A stretch of 64,000 nt of DNA from Allomeiothermus silvanus DSM 9946 (GCF_000092125.1 NC_014212.1:1446001-1510000); one strand, 5' to 3'; counted from the stretch's first letter, positions 28,674-36,954 are shown. Translations and numbers: made by a program. Notes: generated by a model not told the origin, from the letters alone.

Positions 28674-29855
28674 TCACTGCTCCTCGTCTTTTCCTTCGTC
28701 GGCGAACAGGCTCTCGAACCGGCTCTTGGCGTCTTGGCTGACCGAGGGGCGTTCTTCCCTGCTGGCAGCTTTAGCCAGCGCCATGTCGAGGTCGGTGATC
28801 TCCTCGGCTTCCTCGAAGTCAATCTCGTAGCCGGTGAGCTTGCTGGCAAGCCGCACGTTTTGCCCGGCCTTACCGATGGCGAGGGAGTGCTGGTCCTTAG
28901 AAACCACCACTTTAGCCCGCTTGGTCTCGTTGTCGGTCTCGATGTTGCCTACCTGGGCGGGGGAGAGGGCGTTGCGGATAAACTCGCGGGGGTTGGCTGA
29001 CCACTGGATGATATCTACCCGCTCGCGGCCCAACTCTGCCGAAACCGCCTGGATGCGCTGGCCCTTGTGCCCGATGCAGGCTCCAATGGGATCCACGTTG
29101 GGGTTATGGCTCGTCACCGCGACCTTGCTGCGGCTGCCGGGTTCGCGGGCCACGGCTTTGATCTCCACAATCCCCTCGTTGATTTCGGGGACTTCCTGGC
29201 GCAAGAGGTACTTGAGAAGCTCCTCGCTGGCCCGGCTCACGATCAGGCTGGGTCCCTTGGCGGAGCGCTGCACCTGCTTGAGGTAGACTTTGACCCGCTG
29301 GCCGGGGTGGTAGCGCTCAGAGGGAATCTGCTCCTTGGGCGGCATCAGCGCCTCGCCGCGGCCTAGGTCTACGTAGACATTGCCGCGGTTGTCCACCCGG
29401 GTGACCTGCCCGGTGATGACCTCGCCTTCTTTGTCTTTGTACTCAGTATGCACCCGGTTGCGCTCAGCTTCCTTTAGCCGCTGGGTGAGCACCTGCTTGG
29501 CGATCTGCACGGCGATGCGGGAGAACTCTTCGGGGTCTACCGGGAACTCCATCTCCTCGCCGAGCTGCACATCGGGGTCATAGGCTAAGGCATCCGCCAG
29601 CGAGATCTCTTTGTCAGGGTCTTCGACTTTTTCTACTACGGTCTTAATCTCCAGGACCTCGAGCCCCCCGCCCGCTGGATCTAGGTGCACTTCCACCACC
29701 GGCCCCAATCCCTCCTCTACGTCCTTGGGCTTGTACCCCTTTTGCCGCAGATAAGCCAGCCGCAGCGACTCCTCAAAGGCGGTGATCAGTTCATCAGCCG
29801 TCACCCCCCGCTCGAGGGCAACTTGCTGTAAAGCTTCTACGAAATCTTTATTCAC
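28674..29855 (-). CDS. nusA: Transcription termination/antitermination factor NusA
   Basis: RNA polymerase-associated factor for pausing, termination and antitermination. The 393 residues comprise the N-terminal RNAP-binding domain (VEALQQVALERGVTADELITAFEESL), an S1 domain (GEVITGQVTRVDNRGNVYVDL), and KH1/KH2 domains with DPIGACIGHKGQRIQAV and LAIGKAGQNVRLAS. It lacks the acidic C-terminal repeats of enterobacterial NusA, as usual outside proteobacteria. It is preceded by rimP; the spacer again holds an ACGTC-type repeat. Confidence 0.97.
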   Translation of the reverse strand: MNKDFVEALQQVALERGVTADELITAFEESLRLAYLRQKGYKPKDVEEGLGPVVEVHLDPAGGGLEVLEIKTVVEKVEDPDKEISLADALAYDPDVQLGEEMEFPVDPEEFSRIAVQIAKQVLTQRLKEAERNRVHTEYKDKEGEVITGQVTRVDNRGNVYVDLGRGEALMPPKEQIPSERYHPGQRVKVYLKQVQRSAKGPSLIVSRASEELLKYLLRQEVPEINEGIVEIKAVAREPGSRSKVAVTSHNPNVDPIGACIGHKGQRIQAVSAELGRERVDIIQWSANPREFIRNALSPAQVGNIETDNETKRAKVVVSKDQHSLAIGKAGQNVRLASKLTGYEIDFEEAEEITDLDMALAKAASREERPSVSQDAKSRFESLFADEGKDEEQ

Positions 29856-29882
29856 GGTTCCTCCTTTGTCTTAGGCCCTGTA

Positions 29883-29950
29883 TCGAACGCCAAAAGCGAT
29901 GACAATTGGCTGTCGGCCTGCTTCTACAACCTGGGGCGTTCGACGTAGGA
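29883..29950. repeat. Intergenic inverted repeat of the ACGTC/GGCGT family, copy 4
   Basis: TCGAACGCC (29883-29891) pairs perfectly with GGCGTTCGA (29935-29943), followed by CGTAGGACACC. Between the arms is an AT-richer loop. It occupies the rimP-nusA spacer. Confidence 0.55.
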
Positions 29951-29954
29951 CACC

Positions 29955-30395
29955 TCACCTTGGGGTCTTTGGCCACTCGGCCAAATTGGCTTTGAACTCC
30001 CCGATCTTGAGCGTACGGAGTTCCTTGCCCACTAGAAAGGTCACGGTGTCTTCGCTTACCCCCTCGATCCGCCCGGTAAAGTTGCCTTCAGGGCTGCGCA
30101 CCTTGGCCTTTAGCCCGGCAAAACGCTCGAAGTGGCGTGGGGTGAGGAGGGGCCTGTCCGGACCGGGGGACTCCACCTCGAGCCGATAGGCACTCTCAAT
30201 CAGGTCGAGCCGGTCGAGTTCGCTCCCCAGCACCCGGCTGGCCCGCTCCAGTTCCTCCACCGAGATCGGCACCTCATCCTTGCGCTCGAGGCGCACGGTA
30301 AGAACCCGGCTATTCCCCGAGCCCTTGAGGCTCACCTCCAACACGTCGTAGCCCATTGGCCCCAGCAAATCTTGGGCTACTTCCATCAGGTCCAC
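29955..30395 (-). CDS. rimP: Ribosome maturation factor RimP
   Basis: Assists 30S subunit assembly. The 146-residue product shows the family features: LGPMGYDVLEVSLKG at the start, VLTVRLERKDEVPISVEELERASRVLGSELD, then SYRLEVESPGPDRPL-like YRLEVESPGPDRPL and HFERFAGLKAKV leading into the C-terminal SH3-like domain. The start is either GTG 30395 (matching the N-terminus known in Thermus) or ATG 30386, which has a better-placed AGGTGG. It is the first gene of the nusA-infB operon, with a good promoter upstream. Confidence 0.93.
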   Translation of the reverse strand: MDLMEVAQDLLGPMGYDVLEVSLKGSGNSRVLTVRLERKDEVPISVEELERASRVLGSELDRLDLIESAYRLEVESPGPDRPLLTPRHFERFAGLKAKVRSPEGNFTGRIEGVSEDTVTFLVGKELRTLKIGEFKANLAEWPKTPR

Positions 30396-30435
30396 CTGCC
30401 TTCACCCGCCTTCCGCATCTCCCCGCATGAACAGA

Positions 30436-30455
30436 GGGTGGGTTTGCACCCACCC
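30436..30455 (-). other. GC-rich hairpin in the rimP leader
   Basis: On the minus strand GGGTGGGT is followed after a few bases by ACCCACCC, forming a strong hairpin about 45 bases upstream of rimP, inside the predicted 5' untranslated region. It has no T-run. It could stabilise or regulate the operon mRNA, or be the 3' structure of the AraC-type gene. Confidence 0.4.
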
Positions 30456-30483
30456 CCCAACGTAGGAGAGATTGACCTTTAGT

Positions 30484-30512
30484 AGTGTACTACGGGCTGC
30501 CGATCAACTCAA
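30484..30512 (-). promoter_or_regulatory. Promoter of the rimP-nusA-ylxR-infB operon
   Basis: On the minus strand a TTGAGT -35 box (30512-30507) and a TACACT -10 box (30489-30484) are separated by exactly 17 bp. The expected start lies near 30477, leaving a leader of about 80-90 bases before rimP. Confidence 0.7.
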
Positions 30513-30526
30513 GGTGAGCAGGGTTA

Positions 30527-31363
30527 CTAGGAGGCTAAATAGAAGGTATCGGGTGTATAGCGCTGCGCCTCGCGCCTTGCCTTTCTGAACACCCCCGGAG
30601 TCACTCCCACGATCCGCTTGAAGGATTTGGTGAAGTGGGCCTGATCGGTAAAACCTACCTCGAGCGCGATTTGCGCCAGGCTCTCGGGGCCACACAGCCG
30701 GATTTTGGCTTCCTCAATGCGAAGTTGAAGCAGGTAGAGATGGGGTGGCAGGCCCGTGTATGCGCGAAAAGCCCGTACCAGATGAAACCGGGAAAGGCCG
30801 CTCACCCGCGAGAGTTTCTCGAGCGTCACCGGCTGGCTTACCGACTGGCGTAGGTACTGCACCGCTTGGATTACCGCCGCTTTGGGCAGGGAGCGTTGCG
30901 GGGGGTGCGCTCCTCCATACCGCCGGAGTAACAAGCCCATCGCCTCGCTCAGCAAAGTTTCCCCGGCCAGAGGATTGTTGTTAGAAACACGGTGGGCTTG
31001 CTTGAGCTTTCCCGCTATCTCAAGATCCTCTAACACTGCGTCGCTCACCCTAGGTAGCTCATCCTTCAATCCCATAGACTCAGCAACTTCGCGCACCCAG
31101 GCGATGCTCGGATAGAACATCCGGTATTCCCAGCCTTCTCGTTGAACTGCGTAGCCGGTGTGAACCTGGCCGGGGTGGACCACCAACACGCTTCCTGCCG
31201 GGGCGTACCGGGTGGAGCCCTCGAGCCGAAAAGCTTCGACTCCTTGCGTCACCACCCCTACCACGTAAAAGTCGTGGCTGTGCCGGGCGAATTCGTGGGT
31301 GACGTAGCGCGCATGGAGCGCATCGGCGAAGCCGAGTTGCTTGTAGTGGGCGAACTCGAGCAT
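30527..31363 (-). CDS. AraC-family transcriptional regulator with cupin sensor
   Basis: A 278-residue DNA-binding regulator. The N-terminal half is a cupin-like AraC_binding domain (HEFARHSHDFYVVGVVTQGVEAFR and a later PGQVHTGYA). The C-terminal 100 residues form two helix-turn-helix units: LEKLSRVSGLSRFHLVRAFRAYTGLPPHLYL and then SLAQIALEVGFTDQAHFTKSFKRIVGVTPGVFR, the classical AraC signature. The ligand is unknown. It lies upstream of the rimP operon on the same strand; no obvious target gene is divergent from it. Confidence 0.92.
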   Translation of the reverse strand: MLEFAHYKQLGFADALHARYVTHEFARHSHDFYVVGVVTQGVEAFRLEGSTRYAPAGSVLVVHPGQVHTGYAVQREGWEYRMFYPSIAWVREVAESMGLKDELPRVSDAVLEDLEIAGKLKQAHRVSNNNPLAGETLLSEAMGLLLRRYGGAHPPQRSLPKAAVIQAVQYLRQSVSQPVTLEKLSRVSGLSRFHLVRAFRAYTGLPPHLYLLQLRIEEAKIRLCGPESLAQIALEVGFTDQAHFTKSFKRIVGVTPGVFRKARREAQRYTPDTFYLAS

Positions 31364-31407
31364 CCACCCAGCTTAGGACGAACGGGCAAATCGCTTTATG
31401 AACGCGT

Positions 31408-32232
31408 TTACTTTGCCCGGCTAAGGCCTGCCAAGCGCTGGCAGTTGGGGCAAAAATGGGTTCCCCGACCCCCCACCACGATCCGAGCGATCTTCCCCGT
31501 GCAGCCAGGTCGTTTGCAGCGTTGCCCGGGGCGACCATAGGCGTTGTGCTCGAACTGGAAATAGCCGCTCTCGCCGGTGGGTTGCTGGTAGGAGTTGTCG
31601 GATAGGGTAGAACCCCCCGCCTCTACGGCCCGGCCCATTACGTCTCGGATGGCTTTATAAAGCCGCTTGACCTCAGCGGGCTTTAGGGTGTTGGCTGGGC
31701 GCTCGGGGTGGATGCGGCTTTGCCACAAAGACTCGTCGGCGTAGATATTTCCGATTCCGGCCACGGCTTCTTGCCCTAGCAGGACTTCCTTGATCCGGCG
31801 GCGGGTTCCTGCCAGAACTCGTTGAAACTGCGGCAGCGTGAACTCCTGGGATAGCGGTTCCGGCCCTATCCGGCCCAGCAGGTCAATCTCCCTGTAGTTT
31901 CCCGCTTCCACCACCCACCACTTTCCGAAGCGGCGGGGGTCAGTGTAGTACAAGGTTCGCCCGGGTAACTCGACGGTGAGCCGGGTATGGGTGTGAGGCG
32001 TAAAGCGAAAACCGCCGGTCATGCCTAGGTGGATGATGGCCTCGAGCCCGCCCTCTAGCTGCCAGAGCATGTACTTGCCGCGCCGGGTAGTGCCGAGCAC
32101 CTTCCGCCCGTGGGCCAGTTCCGTGTGGCGGTAGCGGGTGGGGTCGGAGTGGCTGAGCTTTTGGATGGTCTGACCCAGCAGGTAGGGCTCGAGGATGCGC
32201 CGGGTCGTCTCGACTTCGGGTAGTTCGGGCAC
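31408..32232 (-). CDS. mutM: Formamidopyrimidine-DNA glycosylase
   Basis: Base-excision repair glycosylase/AP lyase for 8-oxoguanine and Fapy lesions. It has 274 residues. The mature N-terminus PELPEVETTRR supplies the catalytic Pro-2 and Glu-3, and the conserved lysine of the beta-hairpin is in TTRRGKYMLW. The helix-two-turn-helix region is AVAGIGNIYADESLW, and the C-terminal zinc finger has four cysteines in RCKRPGCTGKI and THFCPNCQR. ATG 32232 fixes the N-terminus because Pro-2 is catalytic. Confidence 0.96.
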   Translation of the reverse strand: MPELPEVETTRRILEPYLLGQTIQKLSHSDPTRYRHTELAHGRKVLGTTRRGKYMLWQLEGGLEAIIHLGMTGGFRFTPHTHTRLTVELPGRTLYYTDPRRFGKWWVVEAGNYREIDLLGRIGPEPLSQEFTLPQFQRVLAGTRRRIKEVLLGQEAVAGIGNIYADESLWQSRIHPERPANTLKPAEVKRLYKAIRDVMGRAVEAGGSTLSDNSYQQPTGESGYFQFEHNAYGRPGQRCKRPGCTGKIARIVVGGRGTHFCPNCQRLAGLSRAK

Positions 32233-32327
32233 GGTGCATAGATTACATCAGAACGGGAGAGGGTTTGGATGGGGCCAGGCGAGGGAGATAAACTGCAAAC
32301 CCAAGCTGGTCGGTTGCCATTCCTTAT

Positions 32328-33012
32328 CTATTTCAGGCTTTTTATTCGTTCTCGGGCGATGTCTTGCTCGAAGCGATCCGCTGCGTCTTTGGGGGTCATG
32401 GCCAGGGCTTTTTCCAGCTGGCGGCGGGCCTCGGGGATTTTTCCTTGCTGTTGTAAGGCCAGGGCATACCAGACCCGTATTACTATCGAATCCTCGAGCT
32501 TGAGCGCTTCCTCGAACAGCGCGTTGGCTTGGTTGAAGTCGGCGCCGTATAGCCAGCCGATCCCAGCTTGTGCAAGGGCCGCATGCCAGACCGCCAGAGC
32601 AGCTTTAGCCTCGGCGTAATCGGGTTTGATCCTCAAGGCTTCTTCCAGGTGTTCGCGCATCGAGGTGATCATCCGCCGCCGCCTCGAACATCCCCCGCCG
32701 GGAGAGGAGGCCTCCCTGGGCTCGGGCCAGCTCGAAATGGGCTTCTGCCGAGCGGGGGTTGAGCTTGAGGGCCTGGGTGGCAGCTTGTTCGGCTCGGGTG
32801 AACCACAGGGTGATCTCATCTCCTTGGGCTAGGTAGGTGGCGTATAAATTGGCGGCCCGGGCTGCCCACACCAGCCCCTCCGCACCCAGATTTTGCGCCT
32901 CGCGGTAGGCTTCGCCATAGCGCCCGCTAATGATCAATTCTCGAGGGCCAGCCAGGGCGATCCCCAGTCCGAAAATCAGTAAAAAAAGGCCCAGCCGTAA
33001 GCAAGGGGGCAT
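32328..33012 (-). pseudogene. TPR-repeat protein split by a frameshift
   Basis: Read on the minus strand, the first frame (33012 to about 32675) has a signal peptide (LRLGLFLLIFGLGIALA) and TPR-like helices up to SAEAHFELARAQGGLLSRRGMFEAAA. The next frame continues without a gap in sense: MREHLEEALRIKPDYAEAKAALAVWHAAL and two more TPR units to the stop at 32328. The switch falls within about 32665-32690, next to a GGC-triplet run (GGCGGCGGCGG), so one or two bases were gained or lost, or a sequencing error occurred. Intact, it would be a roughly 225-residue exported TPR protein. TAGTAT at 33024-33019 gives a leaderless start at 33012. Confidence 0.75.
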
Positions 33013-33113
33013 GAGCCTATACTACGGGGGCCAGCTCTGCCCACAGCGGACAAACTTACCTATGCACGGTTTTGATTAAGAAATACCCAGGGCTCGGGTA
33101 GATTCCTCACCGA

Positions 33114-33389
33114 TCAGTGGGCGACCTGTTCAATCGGGAAGGCTTCCAAAGCACGCTGGGTTTCGCGCATGAAATAAGAGGCTAGCACCTCGAGCGGGAG
33201 ATCCTCCAGGGCAAAAGCCTGCTGGATAGCCCGGTGGCGTTCTGGACAAAGCACCTTGACTTGCGAAGCCAGCTCTTCCCAGGCTCGCTGCAGTACGTCT
33301 CGGGTTAGAGGGGAAGCCGCTGCTATGCGCTCAAGGGGGTGAAGGTCCATCCGGTGAACGTAAGCGGGGCGGGTAGCGGCTTTTGGCAT
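33114..33389 (-). CDS. Small hypothetical protein (91 aa)
   Basis: Predicted soluble, helical protein of unknown function (for example VLQRAWEELASQVKVLCPERHRAIQQAF). A GGAG lies just before ATG 33389. The upstream region contains two perfect palindromes that look like operators, so the gene may be regulated. No domain recognised. Confidence 0.5.
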   Translation of the reverse strand: MPKAATRPAYVHRMDLHPLERIAAASPLTRDVLQRAWEELASQVKVLCPERHRAIQQAFALEDLPLEVLASYFMRETQRALEAFPIEQVAH

Positions 33390-33409
33390 GGCTCCAGCCT
33401 AGCACCTAT

Positions 33410-33456
33410 GACTACGTACATCGTAGTCTGGACTATTCACCGACCAACCGGTTGGT
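33410..33456. promoter_or_regulatory. Two perfect palindromes, likely operators
   Basis: GACTACG-tacat-CGTAGTC spans 33410-33428, and ACCAACCGGTTGGT spans 33443-33456. The second has the form of a TetR-family operator. Both lie upstream of the 91-residue ORF and downstream of the epimerase-like gene, with no T-run, so a terminator role for the latter is less likely. Confidence 0.5.
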
Positions 33457-33504
33457 GAAGTTTTCCAATGCGGGATTTAGACGTCTCTTCACGGGGCGAA
33501 GATG

Positions 33505-34434
33505 TCACCCCGCAGCCAGATGGGCGCTTTTTTTGAGGATGATGGGTAACTCCATCTCCAAGCTCCGCCATTCCAGGTCAAAGACCTGCCGCATAGCCGT
33601 GGGCTCGGCGGTATTACCCACTTTGAGCATACGGTATTGATCTAATGTGAGCGGGAAGCCGGGTATACGCGAAAGCAGGGGAAGCGCAAGGTCCATCAGA
33701 AAAATGGGGATCGGCAGAAGGGGTTTGCGCGAGCCCAGCGCGTCCCGCACCCGCAAGACTAACTCGCGGAAGGTGTATTCCTGGGGGCCCACCAACTCGT
33801 AGGTTTGACCGATGGTCTGAGGTTTTTCCAGCGCCTGGGCGAAAGCTTCTGACACATCCCCAACCCAGACCGGTCGAAAGGGGAAATGTCCATCCCCTAT
33901 CAGGGGAATCACGGGTAGCGGAGGATACCACAACCCGTTTTGGCTCCCCCCCTGGACCAAGCCTCTCAGCACCCCCCCGAAGAAATCGTCTCCCTCGCCA
34001 AAAATCAGGCTGGGCCGGAAGATGGTCCAGTCCAGTCCAGAATCGCGCACCCGCTCCTCGGCTTCAGCCTTGGCCTCGAAGTAGCGGCTCCCGGTTCCCC
34101 GAGCGGCTCCCAGGGCGGACATGTGCAAATACCGCCGGACCCCAGCGGCTCGGGCAGCCTCGAGCGTATTGCGGGTTCCCTCCACGATGGCTTGCTGGAA
34201 GGTCTGGTCGCCCCGCTCGCGAATGATGGCCACCAGATAAATCACCGCCTCGGCATCTTTCATGGCTGGAGCCAACCCCTCGCCGGTGGCCGCATTGCCC
34301 CGGATATAGCGGGCTCCGCTGACCAAACCGGTGCCTTGCCGCGACAAGACCTGCACTCGGTGACCCTTTTGTAACAGGCAGCGGGTCAGGTGGGTTCCCA
34401 CGAAGCCTGTGCCTCCGACGATCAAGACATTCAT
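33505..34434 (-). CDS. NAD(P)-binding epimerase-like protein (complex I NDUFA9 group)
   Basis: Extended/atypical short-chain dehydrogenase (309 residues). The N-terminal MNVLIVGGTGFVGTHL has the GxxGxxG dinucleotide motif. MSALGAARGTGSRYFEAKAEAEERVRDSGLDWTIFRPSLIFG is the signature of the NDUFA9/YfcH-like group, in which the catalytic tyrosine is replaced or shifted, suggesting a binding or chaperone role or an unusual reductase. ATG 34434 has GTAGGAG upstream; the frame extends 25 codons further but without a site. It is downstream of ldrP and litR on the same strand, and may belong to their transcript. Confidence 0.85.
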   Translation of the reverse strand: MNVLIVGGTGFVGTHLTRCLLQKGHRVQVLSRQGTGLVSGARYIRGNAATGEGLAPAMKDAEAVIYLVAIIRERGDQTFQQAIVEGTRNTLEAARAAGVRRYLHMSALGAARGTGSRYFEAKAEAEERVRDSGLDWTIFRPSLIFGEGDDFFGGVLRGLVQGGSQNGLWYPPLPVIPLIGDGHFPFRPVWVGDVSEAFAQALEKPQTIGQTYELVGPQEYTFRELVLRVRDALGSRKPLLPIPIFLMDLALPLLSRIPGFPLTLDQYRMLKVGNTAEPTAMRQVFDLEWRSLEMELPIILKKSAHLAAG

Positions 34435-34558
34435 GCCTACTCCTACAACCGAAGCCGGAATATCTTTGTACCGGGCTGGCGATCGGCCTTGGGGCCGTAA
34501 GTGGGTCAAGAAACCCCAGCCGTAGACCCTTGGTTACATTTAGGCATCCTCCTCGACC

Positions 34559-35149
34559 CTATACAGCCTCAAGCATAGGCGTATCGGCTTCCAGCTTGAG
34601 CGAGCGCTGATCCATCAGGTAGATCTTGCGATAGCCGGTATCCAAAAGGCCCTCACGGCGCAAGTCGGAGAGCAGCTTGGATACCGACTCACGGGTGGAG
34701 GCGGTGGCGTCGGCTATCTCCTCGTGCGAGGCGGTGACGTAAGTGCCCCGCTCATCCTGGCCGCAAGCGGCCGTCTTGGCAAGGTAGATCAGGTAGCGGC
34801 AGATCCGGCTGCGCAGTTCGCCCCACTGCAGGTGGGTTTCGTAAGCCTGCACTTGGGCCATCTGGGTAGCCAGGTTGCTGGCCACCGCCCGCAAGTCCTC
34901 GGCGGAAAGGTTGGCTACGTCGATGCCCACGGCGCCCGCGTCGGTGAGGGCTTCGGCGGTGTAGCGGTGGTGGGTATTGGAGAGGGCTTCCTCGCCAAAG
35001 TAGTCGCCGGGCAGGACATGTCTGAGGGTGAGTTGGCGACCATCGGGCAGGATCTCTACGATCCGTACCAATCCCCGCTCTAGGTGGTAGAGGGCTTCGG
35101 CGCGGTCACCTGCCCGGTAGATGACCTCCTTACGGCGTACCTTTTTCAT
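34559..35149 (-). CDS. ldrP: CRP/FNR-family regulator, LdrP-like
   Basis: A 196-residue activator with a cyclic-nucleotide-binding-like N-terminal domain (YRAGDRAEALYHLERGLVRIVEILPDGRQ, FGEEALS) and a C-terminal winged helix with VTASHEEIADATASTRESVSKLLSDLRREG. The residues for cAMP binding are not fully retained. In Thermus thermophilus the LdrP/SdrP-type protein next to litR activates the crtB promoter without an effector (established knowledge, recalled). Here it likewise follows litR and lies near crtB. An AAGGAGGAGG site precedes ATG 35149. A minus-strand GATAAT in the 130-bp litR-ldrP spacer could be its own -10. Confidence 0.85.
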   Translation of the reverse strand: MKKVRRKEVIYRAGDRAEALYHLERGLVRIVEILPDGRQLTLRHVLPGDYFGEEALSNTHHRYTAEALTDAGAVGIDVANLSAEDLRAVASNLATQMAQVQAYETHLQWGELRSRICRYLIYLAKTAACGQDERGTYVTASHEEIADATASTRESVSKLLSDLRREGLLDTGYRKIYLMDQRSLKLEADTPMLEAV

Positions 35150-35279
35150 AGAGCCTCCTCCTTGCGAAAAACCGCCAAATTATCGGGTGGTGACACGCAC
35201 ATCCTGCCATAGACCGGCTCGGGACCGGGCCGGGCCATGGATTCGACGAGGAAAATGCTCCAGTAGCTTGTACGCAACT

Positions 35280-36164
35280 TTACCATACGCCCATCTCCTT
35301 CAGTAGCGGGGCCAGGGTTTCCGCTAGCAGCCGAGGGTCGTTGCCCAGATAATGCCCCCCCAGCCGCTCGACCAATTCGGGGTGGTGCTTGGCCGCCCGG
35401 CCTCCCACCACCACTACCGGAGCAAGGCCCTCTAAAGCCCCGCGGGGAAGCGATTCAAGGCTTATCGGCTGCGCAGCCGAGAGTACCACTGCCTTGGCGC
35501 CAGTTCTTTCGGCGAAGCTTTTGAGGTCGCTAAGGGGGGTGTTGGGGCCCAGGTAGTGCACTGTATATCCAGCCCGGCGCAAAAAGAGGGCGGTAATCAG
35601 GCTGCCAAGCTCGTGCTGCTCGCCGGGGAGGGTGGAGACCACCACCGAAGGCCCCAGCGAGCCACCCATGAGGCGGAGAAGCTCCTGCAGCCGCCCTCGC
35701 AAATAGGTGCTGGCCAGGTGTTCTTGAGCAGTAGTGACCCTTCCCAGGTGCCAGCCATCCCCGATCCTGCGCAAGGTGGGGGAGATTATATCCATCACCA
35801 CTACCTCGAGCGGGTAGAGCCGGTGCGCCTCGGCCATGACCCGTTCTGCGGATTCGGTATCGGCGCGCACCAAGGCTTCCTCGAGTTCGGCGGAGAGTGC
35901 TTCCGGAGCGCGCGGACCCTCTTGGGTCAGGCTATCTAGGTAACGGCGTACCGCCTGGGAGGGGGCAATCCCCTCGCTGATCCAGGCCTTGATCTGCCGC
36001 AGCGCCACCAGGTCGGCTTCGGAGTAGAGGCGGTGGCCGCCAGGAGAACGCTCGGGGTGGGGAAAGCCGTAGCGCCGCTCCCACTGGCGCAGCAGGGCGG
36101 AACTCAGCCCAGTGCGCTCCTCGACCTCGGCGATGGTATAAACCCCCAAATCCCGTCTCATCAT
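35280..36164 (-). CDS. litR: B12-dependent light-responsive repressor LitR/CarH
   Basis: MerR-type repressor that uses adenosylcobalamin as a light sensor and releases carotenoid promoters on illumination. The 294-residue chain has a MerR helix-turn-helix (residues 8-75), a four-helix bundle, and a B12-binding domain. The key residues match the Thermus CarH numbering with a constant offset of seven: W138-H139 (W131-H132), E148-H149 in the W-x9-EH motif (E141-H142), and H184 in PGEQHELG (H177, lower axial ligand). All photoreceptor residues are therefore present. It is divergent from the carotenoid operon and upstream of ldrP. Its promoter carries repeated TnGAC words suggesting autoregulation. 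Confidence 0.95.
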   Translation of the reverse strand: MMRRDLGVYTIAEVEERTGLSSALLRQWERRYGFPHPERSPGGHRLYSEADLVALRQIKAWISEGIAPSQAVRRYLDSLTQEGPRAPEALSAELEEALVRADTESAERVMAEAHRLYPLEVVVMDIISPTLRRIGDGWHLGRVTTAQEHLASTYLRGRLQELLRLMGGSLGPSVVVSTLPGEQHELGSLITALFLRRAGYTVHYLGPNTPLSDLKSFAERTGAKAVVLSAAQPISLESLPRGALEGLAPVVVVGGRAAKHHPELVERLGGHYLGNDPRLLAETLAPLLKEMGVW

Positions 36165-36184
36165 TACCGCTCCACTTGAAGTTC

Positions 36185-36213
36185 AGTCTAGCTTACTGTC
36201 TAGGTTTTGTCAA
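36185..36213 (-). promoter_or_regulatory. litR promoter overlapped by T(T/A)GAC(A/T) repeats
   Basis: On the minus strand a consensus -35 TTGACA (36213-36208) and a -10 TAGACT (36190-36185) are 17 bp apart. A further TAGACA lies at 36202-36197. The three related hexamers are spaced 11 and 12 bp apart. CarH of Thermus binds 11-bp direct repeats overlapping the -35 box of its own promoter, so this is a likely LitR operator. Opposite it, the plus-strand -10-like TATACC (36224-36229) may serve the carotenoid operon. Confidence 0.65.
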
Positions 36214-36266
36214 TAAAATGGGCTATACCTTTACAAAAATTGAACAGCATGATGAGATAGGTAGCG

Positions 36267-36926
36267 ATGCATCTCCCCGAATCTCCGCCCCGACCCCGCC
36301 TCGGTCTAGCTGTCGCCACCAACCTGCTTCCTCCTGTAGCCTGGGGATATGAGCTGTGGCGGGTCCGAGCGCTCACCTTGCTATCGGGCCGGAGGTTTCC
36401 GCTGGAGGAGGAGTTTGCCCAGCTGGTTGCGGCCCTCGAGCCAGTAGGGGGTGGCGTCTTCGCTGATCTGGGGACTTCCACCGGGCTCTACGCCCGCGCT
36501 CTGTTGCGCTATGGGGCGGCTAGGGTATATGCAGTTGATCTCTCTCCAGCCATGTTGCGGGTGGCGGTGCGTAAAGCGCGGGGTTTGCCGGGGTTTGTAC
36601 CCATGCTAGCGCGGGCAGAGTGCCTCCCCCTGCCTTCTGAAAGCTGTGATGGAGTGGCTGTGGGAGGGAGCTGGAACGAGTTTCCTCAGCCCGAGCGGGT
36701 CGCCGCCGAGATGGCCCGGGTATTAAAGCCGGGAGGGCGTTACTTTGTGATGTTCGCCCATGCTAGCCAAAGTCCCCTGCAGAGGCTCTTGGCGTTGAGT
36801 GGGTTGCGCTTTCCTAGCAGCGAAGAGGTGCAAGCTACCCTAGGGAAAGTTGGGCTGAAAGGGAAAGCCTGGCGGGAAGGCGGGGTCGGCTTTGTGAGCG
36901 GAGCTAAGGTTGTGGGGATTGTCTAG
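36267..36926 (+). CDS. SAM-dependent methyltransferase at the head of the carotenoid operon
   Basis: Class I methyltransferase of 219 residues. Motif I is VFADLGTSTGLYARALL, with the acidic motif II in VYAVDLSPAMLRVA, and the later segment VAAEMARVLKPGGRYFVMFAH. The substrate is not evident. It is the first gene after the litR/operon intergenic region and is 28 bp from crtB, so it is very probably part of the light-controlled transcript. It could methylate a carotenoid or quinone. Confidence 0.85.
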   Translation: MHLPESPPRPRLGLAVATNLLPPVAWGYELWRVRALTLLSGRRFPLEEEFAQLVAALEPVGGGVFADLGTSTGLYARALLRYGAARVYAVDLSPAMLRVAVRKARGLPGFVPMLARAECLPLPSESCDGVAVGGSWNEFPQPERVAAEMARVLKPGGRYFVMFAHASQSPLQRLLALSGLRFPSSEEVQATLGKVGLKGKAWREGGVGFVSGAKVVGIV

Positions 36927-36954
36927 CTTCAGTCTTTTGTAAGGAGACCCCAAT

